This document shows, piece after piece, positions 31,782 through 42,986 of a stretch of 64,000 nt of DNA (position 1 is the stretch's first letter; the number at the start of each line of letters is the position of its first letter). The notes under the pieces are model-generated. The model saw nothing but the letters and a program-made list of their open reading frames with translations, was not told the origin of the DNA and made no database searches. The position numbers and the translations under genes are program-made. Source of the stretch: Ascochyta rabiei. Its lineage: Eukaryota > Ascomycota > Dothideomycetes > Pleosporales > Didymellaceae. Location: assembly GCF_004011695.2 (NCBI RefSeq), contig NC_082412.1, forward strand, positions 186,001 to 250,000, given 5' to 3'.

Positions 31782-33646
31782 ACGTACCCCACAGGCGAGC
31801 CGCTCAACGGGCGAGCCGCTCACTTTTGCCAAGCCCCTACCAAACTTCTCCTCCTACACTAATGTCTTCTTAACAACACCATTTAGACGCGTCAAAGGAA
31901 GCTTAGATATAGCTTGCGCTCCAGGCTCTTAAACAAGACGCGAATCTCTCTTAGTAACGCGCTGCAGCTATCTACAGGGTCCCTTAAAAGACACTAAGCA
32001 ACTAACACACAGGACAACCTTCACGCGCAGATTCTATAGCTAACTTACAGAAGCTAGATAACAATAAGGAGGAGGTAATTATTAAGCATATTCTTAAGCT
32101 AGATGTGTAAGGATTTTCTCCTTAGCTCTTAGATGTAGCTACTATAGCTAATTCTTTGCGCGCTAAGCACAATCTAGGCCCTATTAGCGTAAACTGGCCT
32201 AGTACGTTTATTAAGCAACACCTAGAGCTTAAAGTTAAGTTTAATCGCAAGTACGACTATAAGAGAGCCCTCTGTAAGGATTCTAAGGTTCTACAGGGCT
32301 AGTTTAGCCTAGTAGCTAATATTAAAGCTAAGTATAGTATCTAGGATAAAGACATATACAACTTTAACAAGACAGGCTTTATAATAGGCTAGATCTCCCT
32401 AGGAGCAGTTGTTACAGCTTTAGAACAACAGGGTCGGCCAAAGGCTATCCAGCCAGGCAACTAAGAGTGGGCTACGGCTATAGTAAGCATTAATGCCAAA
32501 GGATAGGCTATTCTAGCCTTCCTTATCTTTAAAGCCTACTACTACCTCTCTACCTGGTACAAAGAAGAGGATCTGCCTTATAACTAGGTTATTAGAGTCT
32601 CTAATAACAGCTGGACTACTAACAAGCTTGGTCTTAACTGGTTAAAGCACTTTAACAGGCATACAAAGGAGCGTACTATTAGCACCTACTATTTGCTTAT
32701 TATTAATAGTTATAAGAGCCACAACTCTCTTAAATTCTAGCAATACTGCAAGGATAACAAGATTATTACTCTCTGTTTGCCTTCTTACTTATTACACCTT
32801 ACACAGCCCCTTAATATAGGTTATTTTGCTGCTTTAAAGAAGGTGTATAGGTGCTAAGCTAAAATACTTATATATAACTAGATTAACTACATTACAAAGA
32901 CAGAGTTCCTGCTATGCTTTATACGCGCCTATAATGCTGCAATTACTTCTAAGAATATCTAGGGAGGGTTCTAAGGTGCTAGATTAGTCCTATTTAACCT
33001 AGACCGGGTTATAATAGCCCTTAATATAAAGTTGCGCACTCTATCACCACCACTACCTGTTAACAACAAGCTCTGGCAGTCGCAAACCCTAAGCAACACC
33101 CTTAAACTTAGGTTGCAATCAACGCTTGTAAAGACAAGGATTTAGAGGCATATAGATAGTTCGCCTACCTCTATAGTTAAGGCGTTTAAGAAGGTAGCAA
33201 AAGAGGCAGCAATAATTGCGCATAAGCTAGTGTTGGCGTAACAGGAGATTACTTAGCTTTAAGCTACTAATAAGGCAGCTATACAACAAAAATCACACAA
33301 AAGAAAGTAAGTTTAGGTAGAAGGGACTCTAACAGTTAAGAATAGCCTGTAATTAACAACTCTAAAGGAGTTTAGGGCGCGTAGTAATAGGAAGAAGGCA
33401 AAGAAGCAGGTGCGCGCTAAAGGAGGTGAGCCCTCCCAAAGACGCTGTGGATAGTGCAATCAGACAGGACACAACGCGCGAACGTGTCAGAAAGAGGTAG
33501 AAGTAGTTTCTAAATAGTATTACAGGCCATACTGCACTTTGCAGCACCAAACTAGGTTGTTTTGGGCCATAATAGGGTGGAGTTTGGTGGGGGCTTGGCA
33601 AAAGTGAGCGGCTCGCCCGTTGAGCGGCTCGCCCGTGGGGTACGTT
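31782..33646 (+). mobile_element. Fot1/pogo-type DNA transposon, copy B (1865 bp), RIP-damaged
   Basis: Ends begin ACGTACCCCACRGGCGAG and are inverted at 33646, flanked by TA (31780-31781 and 33647-33648). Paired GAGCCGCTCA words lie at 31797 and 31813 in the left end. The overall plan matches copy A, but the end sequences differ in ways RIP cannot produce (for example GCCGCTC versus GCGGATC), so this is a related family rather than a duplicate of copy A. Confidence 0.9.
31862..33517 (+). pseudogene. Fot1-like transposase, copy B, many nonsense codons
   Basis: From ATG 31862 to the TAG at 33517 there are exactly 552 codons, again frame-intact but full of TAG/TAA codons. The blocks seen in copy A are present: helix-turn-helix (STFIKQHLELK-like, then KDSKVLQG-like), NFNKTGF, IIINSYKSHNS and QPLNIGYF. 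All three catalytic Asp positions now read Asn, so this copy is more damaged than A at the active site. Equal length and shared breakage style indicate both copies were inactivated by point mutation rather than deletion. Confidence 0.88.
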
Positions 33647-33716
33647 ATTGCATTACGCGTTATCTAAACTTATCGCGCCTGTTAGCTTGCGGCTAGAGAA
33701 TCGAGTTTTTACGGTA

Positions 33717-34641
33717 GGTTTCACAGCCTAGAATGCTAGTTGGGAGGTGACAAGGAGATTTGGCAGGAGGGTAGTTGGGATATGGAAGGAGCGGGTTGTA
33801 GAGAGGGGAGTGTAGGTATGAGGTGTCGAAACATGGGGTACCTGGATTTTCTGTATTGAACTGAGATGGAAGAATGCCAGGTATAGACATGTGTGTTTTT
33901 TGTAATTGTGTTTCTGTTCCATTTCTAGTTCTGCTTCTTAAGTTTGGTTCGGGTCTGATTTATCCTGGTTGATCATCTTTTCTTTTCTTTTCTTTAACTA
34001 ACGCTGTTGATGTTTTTGTGTTTCTACGCTGTTTTCTTCCTCGTGGACTCTTTCTGTTCTGTGGGTTGCTTGCTTTCTGTGTCCTGGAAGTTCTTACCTA
34101 ACCCCCCGACTTCTGACAGTGGGACGGCTGGCGCATGTAAGTCGTTGAATTTAGGGTATCGCGTTGTGAGTTCCAGTGGGATTTGCTAGGGGGGCTGCAA
34201 TGCGTGGGTTAGACTTCATGGGTTCATCCCATCACACTAGAAGGTACGATGCCCCGAGCATCACCACACCACAGGGCACACCATACCTTCCACCGCCCTA
34301 AAACTCACGTCTTGTGGTTCGTCGATTTGAGTCGGTAGATGTAATTAAAATTATTACATCGCTCTGCAATGCAACGCACCCCTCGTTCGGGCCAAAACCG
34401 CAACGGCCCGGTTCAGCACGCCTTCATCTCCGACGGCCTTATTCGACCACCTTCACACGCACCAAGCTCAGCCACCATCCAGACTCATCCGTATCACAAC
34501 ACGACGCAGCGGTGTCCGGGGGGATTTTAAGATGGGCGTCAACGCGCGGTGATTGTATGTGTATATATAGAGTGACACAACCGCCGTCTACATTTACATC
34601 TGCACCCCAACCCAGTAATCCCCTTCATCCCACCACCCGCC
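33717..34641. other. Intergenic region upstream of the feruloyl esterase
   Basis: No gene recognised. CTTTT runs occur at about 33978-33995. The only supported element is the TATA box noted separately. Confidence 0.5.
34561..34570 (+). promoter_or_regulatory. TATA box of the esterase gene
   Basis: GTATATATAG lies 72-81 bp upstream of the ATG at 34642, in a C-rich leader. Position and sequence fit a TATA-driven, regulated promoter, as is common for secreted plant-wall enzymes. Confidence 0.65.
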
Positions 34642-35720
34642 ATGAAATCCTTCCTCCTCGGTACAGCGCTGTGCGTGCTATCCACCGCCAGCGCAGCCAG
34701 CACCGGCTGCGCGAGAGCGCTGGCCTCGAACCTGACGCCGGGGTCGTCGACGTACAACCTGACCGTGTCCTCGAAATCGGTCATCGGCAAGACGACGCAG
34801 CGCGAGTACATCCTGCACTTGCCGGCGTCGTTCAGCGCTAAGAACGATAAGCCGGCGGCGCTGGTGCTGGCGTTCCATGGCCAGCAGCAGCCGGCGTGGA
34901 GTATGGAGAAGATTAGCGAACTGTCGAATCCGGCGTACAATGGGGAATTCGTCGTTGCGTATCCGGCGGGTATGAACGTGCAGAACCCGGGGGTATGTAT
35001 TCATCTTCTATCCGTATCAGCTCGATATACGAAGAGTTGGGAAGTGGAGTGTTTCATGTAGCTAACAGCACAAAGGTCCAATGGCTGGGTGATCCCCTCG
35101 CGCCCACGTCAAATAAAATCGACGACCGCATCTTCGTCGCCGAGCTGTTAGATCACCTCACGTCGACTCTGTGCATCGACGAGCAGCGCATCTACGCGGC
35201 TGGGCTCAGCAACGGCGGCGGGCTGACGGGGCTGCTGATGTGCGACTCCGCGATCAACAAGCGCTTCGCTGCTTTTGCGACCGTGGCTGGGGCTTTCTAC
35301 CCTGACGCATCGCTGACCGAACCGCTGTTCCAGAAGGACTGCCTCCCAGCACTGGGAAGCAGGAGACTTCCGTACCTGAACCTCCACGGCCTGAGCGATG
35401 GCATTGTAGCGTACAATGGCGCCAACAAGCCGCCTCCTGCCTCTATCCCCATCCCTACCTGGGTCGGTGGATGGGCGGAGCGGAACAAGTGTGCGGATGC
35501 CGCTACAGTGCAGACTGTTGAGGGCGGAAATGTCCAGGAGAGCTCGTGGCAGTGTGGAGGGCAGCAGGGTCTTGTTTTGCACCGCGCGATTAAGGGATTT
35601 GGACACGGGTGGCCGAGTAAGAAGAAGCAGGGTGAGCCGTTTGATACGCTGAGGAATGGACCGACGACGTGGGATGCGACACCGCTCATGTTGAACTGGT
35701 TCAAGAAGTGGAGGCTGTAG
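34642..35720 (+). CDS. Secreted feruloyl esterase (PHB-depolymerase-like alpha/beta hydrolase)
   Basis: Two exons (34642-34992 and 35076-35720, intron GTATGT...AAAG with branch GCTAAC) give 331 aa. A signal peptide is clear (MKSFLLGTALCVLSTASA). The core follows the esterase PHB / carbohydrate-esterase family 1 layout: REYILHLPASF, LVLAFHGQQQPAW for the oxyanion region, IYAAGLSNGGGLTG with the nucleophile serine in G-x-S-x-G, LHGLSDGIVAYNG carrying the acid aspartate, and GFGHGWPS with the catalytic histidine. Enzymes of this group release ferulate from arabinoxylan or, less often, cleave acetyl or polyester bonds; the exact substrate cannot be read from sequence. No carbohydrate-binding module follows: the protein ends directly in NWFKKWRL. 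Confidence 0.85.
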
Positions 35721-36703
35721 AGTGGGAGCAGGATGTGGACGAGTTTAGTGGTAGTGAGAGCTTGATTATAGATTGGTAAAGGGTGTGCCGCATGAGTTGC
35801 AAGACATACCCAGATAGGCGGGTAATCAAAAGCGTAGATTTGATGTATGCGATGACCTTGAAGTCAGTGTTTTGAACCGGCCGTGGTTGTGAAAGCATGA
35901 GACGCAATGTACTCTGTCGTCTCGAGAACAAGCGACGTGCGGTTGGGCGGCCGTGCATCTAGGGGCCTGGAAGGAAGCCATCTACAAGCCCCAGCACCTT
36001 TCAATGGATTTGGACTTCTTCAGCTCGAGAACCATGAATTCCTCAACCTTCGAAGACCTGGAGGCTTTGGCAATCTGGTAGATGGTGGAAGCAACGACAG
36101 ACTCTGCACAGAGTCGAAGTTCGCTGCTGACAATACACGCTGAGCACATCAATCAGCGTATAGCAGCCAACACATTGTACCGTGTCATATGCCGACCGAG
36201 AGGTGGCGCAGGGCTGTGTGGTGTGGCGGTCCTGCATGAGGTGAGTACCTGAGTGTATAGGCCACGAGCACCATGATGGCTGAGGGGTGCGTTTATAGCG
36301 ATTTGGGCCGCACCGCATCTCGCGAACAGACCGCCGCACCTGCGTTCATCAGCGTCTTCTTAAAATATCCTACCCTCGTGCGCAGGATTATATGTTTTGC
36401 TGCACAAGCCATGGCAATACACCTTACGCCCAGACTTCACAACACCCCGAACTCGGATTTGCCATGACGATTGGTATCAGGATGGAATTTTGTTTATTTG
36501 CAGCCAGACACGACGCCGACCGGGAAGACGAGGAAAGAAGTCCCTAAGAAAAGCCATGCAGAACCATCCTGACTATCCTGTCCCGCGCTCTCCGCCCCAT
36601 CATGCTCGTGGAAGTCGAATCGAGTCGAGATCGTGTCGTCAGGGAATCGTCGCGTCACACCGTTGCGCCTCCTCTACTCCGGTCGTGGAATTCGTGGGTA
36701 CAT
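35721..36703. other. Intergenic region, no gene seen
   Basis: Holds short unrelated open frames on both strands without motifs. The 3' end of the ribosomal protein S29 gene lies at its right border. Confidence 0.5.
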
Positions 36704-37137
36704 TTAGCGGTGCTGAGACGTGTTAGTCATTGCTCTTGATACGTGCGGGGTGCCCGGTCGCAACGCCGTGCTCCTTTTCAGCGGGGAATCACGGGTTCTG
36801 CTGTGACCGAGGGATAGAGGGCGTCGTACCTTGACGAAACCAATGTCGGCGGCCTTCTCGCGGAAGCACTGACGGCAGATGTTCAGGCCGTACTTGCGGA
36901 TCAGACCAGCGGGGTGGGTGCAGACGCGGCTGTGAGTATCATGTCAGCCTGCAGTCCTTCTTCAAACTCCTGGTATGCCCTTCAGCGTGCGCGGTTGCTC
37001 ATTGGCGCACATCGCACTGTGTTCCACGCAATGCCAGCGTCCTCCGCCGTCGCAAACAGATCATCGCAAACGTACCACTCGCGGGAGCCCTTGCCGTAGG
37101 TCCTAGGGCGGGAGTACCAGACCGACTCGTGAGACAT
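36704..37137 (-). CDS. RPS29: 40S ribosomal protein S29 (uS14)
   Basis: A tiny gene in three exons: 37137-37076, 36929-36830 and 36712-36704, totalling 56 aa, exactly the eukaryotic S29 length. The protein begins [20 protein letters not shown] and has the zinc-binding pattern Cys21-x2-Cys24 (CRVC) and Cys39-x2-Cys42 (CRQC), with LIRKYGLNI between them. The last exon is only 9 nt (CAC CGC TAA), found by its branch point TGACTAAC and acceptor CTCAG; it supplies the conserved final His-Arg. S29 sits in the head of the small ribosomal subunit close to the mRNA path. No single open frame covers the gene, so it is easily missed. Confidence 0.95.
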
Positions 37138-38045
37138 GATGTGTGGTTGATTGGGGGTTTTCGGTGTCGCTGCAGCGTCAAAGTCAGTCTTGACCTTGTG
37201 CGAATGTGGCTCGCGGCTCGACGGGTGTACTGACAAAAGTTGGCTGTCGGAGACGGGTTAGCGGGCGTGCGTTGGCTGAGGCGTTCACGGTGTTGAAGTT
37301 GCAGGTATGAGATTCAATATTGCAGCCGGGCGATCCTCGGGTGCGGGCTAAGCGAGGCAAAGGCTAGTACCGAACCGAACGACGATAGCAACACCAACTC
37401 CAGCAGCACGCACGTTGGTGAGCTGGAAGTATCGCCATTGCACTGCGGCATTGATTGAGGACCAACGCATTTTTATTCTGGTAATACCATTGGGGTGTGA
37501 AGAGTGAGGCCGGCGCATATACATTCGAAGCACTCCACAAAAGGTCAGCGAGTGAAACGAGTCGACTGCGATCGACGCTGCGCCAAACCTGCCTATTCCG
37601 GTAATCCAGTAGAAAAGCCACTACAATCTTTCAACGGGAGTCAGGTAAATTCACTCTCGAGATGCACGAAAAGCCGACTCAATGCTTCAGCGGCAGTACT
37701 GCTGGGGCCTTTAGCGCGTCTGTCGGTGCTCTGCGGCTTCTACGAAGATGGCTGGAGGCTCGTGATGTTTCTTTACGTCGCAGACTGGCTTTAAGAACCT
37801 CCTATTTGATCGAGCACCATCGGCTTGCAACCAGCTGTTCCTGCAACACAAAGGTTCAGATGCGTATCCAGTCGAGAGACCGAGCTCCAAAAGTCACTTT
37901 ATATCAGTTAGCCACACGTAGATCAGGAGGAAAACTTCAGTGTACGTCATCAATTCGTAGTATCGTGAATCCAGTAGGGACTGTGGTCATGAAGCAAACA
38001 CCTCTCACACCAACATGCACAGAAAGCTCCAACCCCTTACGATCC
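37138..38045. other. Intergenic region, no gene seen
   Basis: Upstream flank of RPS29 and 3' flank of the secreted-protein gene. No motifs, repeats or RNA folds recognised. Confidence 0.5.
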
Positions 38046-39994
38046 CTACTCAAACCCGCCCAAAATGCCTCTCCGCCTGCGCCTTGTCGTCTGCGTGCCC
38101 GTCCTCTGCGTGCTCTTGCCAGTCAAATCAGACACACACTGCAGCGTGTTCGGGCGCGCAGTGCTCCTCGCTGTGTATGCCCACCGGCCGGCTCCTCCAC
38201 TGACAGCCATGGGTATGTTGGTGATACCGTTGATCAGGAGTGTCATCTTCTTGTTGCTGCCGTCGCGCACATTGGAACTGCATGATACTGCGATTGTACC
38301 AGACTGGCGGGAATCCCATGTGTAGGTGTCAACGGTGACAATGTCTGGTGCAGTTGGGCTGACCTTGACGGTGACGTTGGCCTTGCTTGTCTTGGTGGTG
38401 TCTGACTTGAGGCTGACGGTGAGCTCGAAGATGAAGGAGGTTTCGGTGGTCACTTTGGGTGCGGTGAAGCTGGCAGTAGGCGTGTTGGGGTTGGTGAGCG
38501 TGATAGCAGGAGTACCGGAAGCTTGTGTCCACTTGAAGTTGAGCTGATCGTTGTTAAGCCCCTGCGCCGTGTTTGAACCTGCCAATGAGAGTAGTGCACC
38601 AACACGTTGCACGGCAGCAAACTGCGCGGCTGCTGCTACAGGCTCGGTGACAGGTGCGTTGGGCGTGGTAGGGTCGCCGGTAGTAGGCGTCGTGGGCGTG
38701 GTTGGGTTGTTCGCGGGAATGTCACTGGCGCTGCACTGCTTGGAAGGGTTGGGTGGAGCAGCCCCAGGGAACGGGCTCAACGGGCCAAATTGCTGGTCGT
38801 CCAAGAAGTCACCTTGAACGAGACCGCGGATGTCGCTGAAGATGAGCGGCGGTGGGTTCGTTCCGGGTATGTCGACCTCAGGGAATATCCACTCGCCGAC
38901 AGCCTGGACGTATTGACCAGCCTCGATACCGTTCTTGGTCTTGACGGATGGGGTGTTGGTGGTAATGAGGTACTCGCGGGTGTAGGGAGCAAGGCCGGCT
39001 GTGTTGAGGCGAGCCTCCCACTTGCAGCGAGTTTCTTGCCTTGGTGTGGCAGAACCAATGCGACGGTAGGTCTCTGCACCCGTGCAAGGATCGACATCGA
39101 TGGCGCTGATAGTGACTGTAGCGCCAGCGCAGCTCGAGAGAAACCCGATGACACGCACGTCAGCGACCTCAACGTTGGCTGCGGTGTCCTGAACACCAAC
39201 GAGCATATCCTCGACTCGGATGTAGTTGGGAACCGTGTCCGAGGCTTTGGTTGTTACTTGGACATTGATTGCTGTCACACTCCAGGCCAGAATCTCTCCG
39301 TTGCTTCGCAGTCCAGAGTACTCGATGAAATCGCCAACCTTGAACGGAACCATGCTGAGCGGGTCGGGCGCATCGAAGGTTGTCTGTCCAGCAGGGCGGT
39401 TTGAGTCCTTGCATGTCTCGGCATTGCCTGCATGAGGGATGCACATGGGGAAGCCAGAGAAGGATGTGATGGATGGATTCTCTGTGTCGGCGATGAAGTA
39501 GGGCGATGCCGCACTCTTGGGTGCGAAGATGCCTTCGGGGTCATTGATTCTGACCGTTGGCCCGCCAGCAATCTGCAGCGCGCCGTTGCTGATTCCAGAA
39601 ATATAGCCTTGGCTACCTTCGAGACCGAACCTGCCTGCAACTTGAATTTGTCCAGCGATGGGCTTACCGCTGACAATGTTGCCGGTGACGGTAGTCTCAA
39701 AGTCTCCAGCTCCTGCGTTGCATAGCTTGGGGAACGGAGCCCATGCGACAGGGAGTTGAACGATCAAGTTCTTGGGAACGGTGACCGTGAACTCATTGAC
39801 ACTGATGGTGCCTCCGGCATTATATTCCGACCCAGCTGAGCAGCTGTTGATGTGTGAGTCGAAGGACTGAAGACAGTGGCATGGACTTACGCATCCAAAG
39901 ATCCAGTGACTTGGAATGGGATTATGTTCGGAATTTGAGCAAGGCCAACCGAGACCAGAGATAGCAGAGACGCTAGCTGTGTCAGACGAGACAT
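38046..39994 (-). CDS. Secreted protein with Ig/PKD-like domain, function unknown
   Basis: Exons 39994-39891 and 39843-38046 (48-bp intron, donor GTAAGT) give 633 aa. A signal peptide starts the protein (MSRLTQLASLLSLVSVGLAQ). The first two-thirds is a beta-rich region with several cysteines and motifs such as NEFTVTVPKNLIVQLP, GEILAWSVTAINVQ and RVIGFLSSCAGATVTI. A Thr/Pro linker follows (NNPTTPTTPTTGDPTTPNAP), then a PKD/Ig-like beta sandwich with LSLAGSNTAQG, LNFKWTQASGTPAITL and SFIFELTVSLKSDTTKTSKA. The C-terminal segment has SGTIAVSCSSNVRDG and ends in RRRRRGILGGFE. I do not recognise the first part as a known enzyme. It is probably an extracellular adhesion or matrix protein, by inference from architecture only. 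A related reading is a cell-surface protein without an anchor. Confidence 0.75.
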
Positions 39995-40050
39995 CTTGGT
40001 GAATGTAACGAGAGCGTTGTAATGAGGTCTAATGGAGAGCAGACATGGTA

Positions 40051-40057
40051 TTTTATA
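40051..40057 (-). promoter_or_regulatory. TATA box of the secreted-protein gene
   Basis: TATAAAA on the minus strand, 57 bp upstream of the ATG at 39994. Such a consensus TATA box is unusual among the housekeeping genes of the window. Confidence 0.6.
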
Positions 40058-41728
40058 TCTTGCTCTCATAGCCATGTTCCACGTTGCGGTCCCCTCATCG
40101 AAGGCCTACACGAGATATTCCGAAGTAGCAGCTGAACCATCTTGCCGTGGTAAGGCTGTCTAGACGCACGTTATCCAGCGTGTGACGGATGCAGTAACCA
40201 CAGTCGTGCTGGCATCAAAGTCAAGCGAACAACGCCGCCAGAACCTGCTTACCAGAGACGCCAGGCAGCATTTCCAAGACTTTTGACGAGGCTTGCAGCG
40301 CATGAGGTATCCAAACGGGTCAGTGTGCTCGCGTATTCAGGCTGTAGTGGCAAGGCTGACCCAAATACAGCAACGCGTGAGCTTGCTCAAAGCAGGCCAA
40401 GCTTCCAACAGACAAGTTTGGCGTCAAAAATCTGGTGTAGAGATTAGTCTCGACACTTTGGCGCGGGTTCTGTACACCCCAGGTAGGATTGCCACGCGGG
40501 AGCGGCTGAGGACTGCCCACAATCTCGTACTCCATGGGCCATGAGTATAACTAGACCTGCCAACGACGTGAAGCGGAACGCCAGACCAAAAGGTGAAAGA
40601 TCTGCCACCCGGCAAGCGGGGTCGTTTAAGTTAGTTGTGTTGGTCTCTTTGTTCTCGTTCCTGTTCCGGACAGCTACGTTGAAGTTAGTCAGAACAGCGA
40701 GAGCATCTTCTACCTACCTACAAGTCGTCGAATAGTCCAAAATACCAGCTGGGCTCCATGCGCCGCACACAGCTGGCAGACGGCGCAACACGACGTCCTA
40801 TTCCGAGCTACTCCGCGCAGGAAAAACACCCAGTCAACCCAAGACGTGCAACTCCAGCCACCGCGCAGCAAAGCCGGTAAGCCAGCTCGCTCGCCATCGC
40901 TGTCCACTCGCTGCTTTGACCACAGCACGGCGAAGCGAGGGAGAGACATCACGGGGCTGCATTAGAGCCAGGCCAGCTGAACGGTAGACGCTTGGCCTCC
41001 TCTCCAATACCGGTACCGCGTGGTGTGGAGATCCGCCAAGTCTACGCACCACAACGGCCGAGGGCAACACTAAAAGAGCAACACCGAAAGGGCAACACTG
41101 AAAGGACAACACTGAAAGCGAGAACTCGCAATGTTCCAAGCTGGAGAAAACTCCGCTTTTGCCTTGCGCGGTCCTCGCTTACCTACTCTACGCCACCTAC
41201 ATCGCATCTTGCATTTACGTTTACGCTCGCATTGGCCCAAGAAGCCCCAAGGTCGGCCCAACTATACACAACATTGCATTTACCTTGCCATGCCATGCCT
41301 TGCCTTGCCATGCCTTGCCTTGCCATGCCATGCCTTGTAACAAGAACATCAGCGTCAGCATCAGCATCAGTATCAGCGTCAGCATCAGCATCAGCATCTT
41401 CATCTCTCCCGCGCGCGTTCAGCACTCCCATACCAGCCAGCACTTCGCCCCTAGCTTCTAGAGAGCACATCTACGTAACGTACACACTGTAGAGTAGCTA
41501 GCGCTTAGTGTCTGTCTACTTGGACAAGCTGAAAGGAAATCTAGCTGTGGGTTCGTTGCACACACAGTAGAAGGCAAGGCAAGGCAAGGCACGCGAGACA
41601 TTGTTTACAGGTGTGATTTACTGTTTCGTTTTATTTTTATTTTTTTATTTTTTTTGTTTTGTTTTTTCTGCTCTTCTGCGTGTAGTAGAGATGTGGTTGG
41701 ATGGATACAGGGGTTTAAGTAGAGGGGT

Positions 41729-41776
41729 ATAAATGTATAAATGTATAAATGTATAAATGTATAAATGTATAAATGT
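41729..41776. repeat. Six exact 8-bp TATAAATG units
   Basis: TATAAATG repeated six times without a mismatch. Each unit contains a TATAAA word and an ATG, so the array imitates a core promoter, but no gene follows that I can support. Confidence 0.95.
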
Positions 41777-41908
41777 ACTGTGCCGCACTGTGCACTATCA
41801 TAGGGAAAGCAGAGAAGAGACTCGACGAAGAAAAGCAGAAGAAAAAAAAGGGCAGCACTCCAGTGCAGTACGGTCAGCGCTTGACCGTCACTGCGACTCG
41901 CCGCGCTA

Positions 41909-42021
41909 CGCTATGCTATGTTATGCTATGCTATGCTGTGCTATGCTGTGCTATGCTGTGCTGTGCTGTGCTGTGCTGTGCTGTGCTGTGCTGTGCTGTG
42001 CTGTGCTGTGCTGTGCTGTGC
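41909..42021. repeat. GCTATGCTGTGCTGTG microsatellite
   Basis: About 110 bp of 5-bp units GCTAT and GCTGT, pure in its right half. It yields long leucine/cysteine open frames in all three frames. Confidence 0.9.
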
Positions 42022-42986
42022 AACGCTCGCTCGCTTTTTGTTCAAGACTATGCTGTGCTGTGTTTCGTGGATGTTCATCGTTGTCGTCGTCACCTTTAAT
42101 AACCGTCTCTTGTTTCGCTGTCATTTACTCCGCAGCCTTATCTGCTCGGCGTATCCTCGTCCCCAGGTCGGTCCTTTGCAAGGGATATACCCACATGCCA
42201 TCACATGCCGCACGCAGACGAACCCCTCCAGGGTCCGACCCCCTGCGTCCTTTTTTCTCCTCGCCCACGAACACAAAGGTGTGTCCTGCGCATCGAGTAA
42301 ATCTCGAGTAATAGCAACTCAAGCCCCCACTTTCGGCGTCGGCGTAAACCGGCTGACGCGGGCCCAGGCTTGTCGGAGACGTACTCCGACGAGCGCACGT
42401 TTTTTCTTTCCTGCTCAGATCCTGCCCTGCTTGCTGCAGGTACGTAGTAGTCTGCGGTCCTGCGCTGCGTGCCTGGCGTGGCATCGTGTCAGACGCTGGG
42501 GCTGAAGAATTCTCGCCTCCGAGGCGGCCCCGAGTGCAGTGGGACTGCGGAGGGCGCGAGGCAGGTGTGCCGGGGCGTGACTTGTACAGGCGCCAAGTGT
42601 TTGTGCTGTCCCTTTTGGGTGGGACATCATACATGATGTGTATGCAATTCTACCTGCGTGCTCGGTGCGCCTACACATTCCCAGCTCAGCGGTCATGGGC
42701 GCGCTACTCCGCATGCGGTAATTTGTAAAGAACACGGTATCCACTTCAGGACACCGCTAGCACCGCCCAAGGTCATGCGATCCGTCCAATGTGTGAACAC
42801 CGCTAGGAACTAGCGCCATGGACGTCCAACGGTTTCTGCGCCGGTCTTGCTGTCGCAAATTTCGTCGTGTCGCGAACGTTACGAGGGTCTGGCTGCGCAG
42901 GTGCCCGACGGCAAATTGCATCTTGCGAGAATGCGATTTTTCCAGCCTAACAGACGTGTCCGTCTCTTAGCGCCTTTGCAAGCGCT

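Larger units (their letters stand above)
31334..33714. mobile_element. Second outer element with 36-bp inverted ends, split by Fot1-like copy B
   Basis: The 36-bp sequence at 31334-31369 (CGGTAAAAACTCGATTCTCT start) recurs inverted at 33679-33714 with 32 of 36 positions equal, and both ends are flanked by TA (31332-31333 and 33715-33716). Without the inner transposon it is about 515 bp. The inner copy inserted only about 30 bp from its right end. These ends are unrelated to those of the first outer element. TA flanks and small size suggest a Tc1/mariner-related MITE, which is an inference. Confidence 0.65.
39995..42986. other. 3 kb gene-free stretch rich in simple repeats
   Basis: No gene recognised on either strand. 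Tandem arrays: CCTTGCCATG words at about 41286-41338; CAGCATCAGCAT words at about 41350-41400; AAGGC repeats at about 41573-41591; six exact TATAAATG units at 41729-41776; GCTATGCTGTGCTGTG at about 41909-42021. Open frames over these arrays are artefacts of repeats. The rest has no notable structure. Confidence 0.55.

Noticed and set aside
38607..39404. Plus-strand 265-codon open frame inside the secreted-protein gene
   Set aside because: Antisense of a gene with signal peptide, intron in phase and a TATA box.
41909..42021. Cysteine-rich secreted peptide encoded by GCTGTGCTGTG frames
   Set aside because: All three frames stay open because of the microsatellite; there is no start context, signal peptide or conserved spacing.
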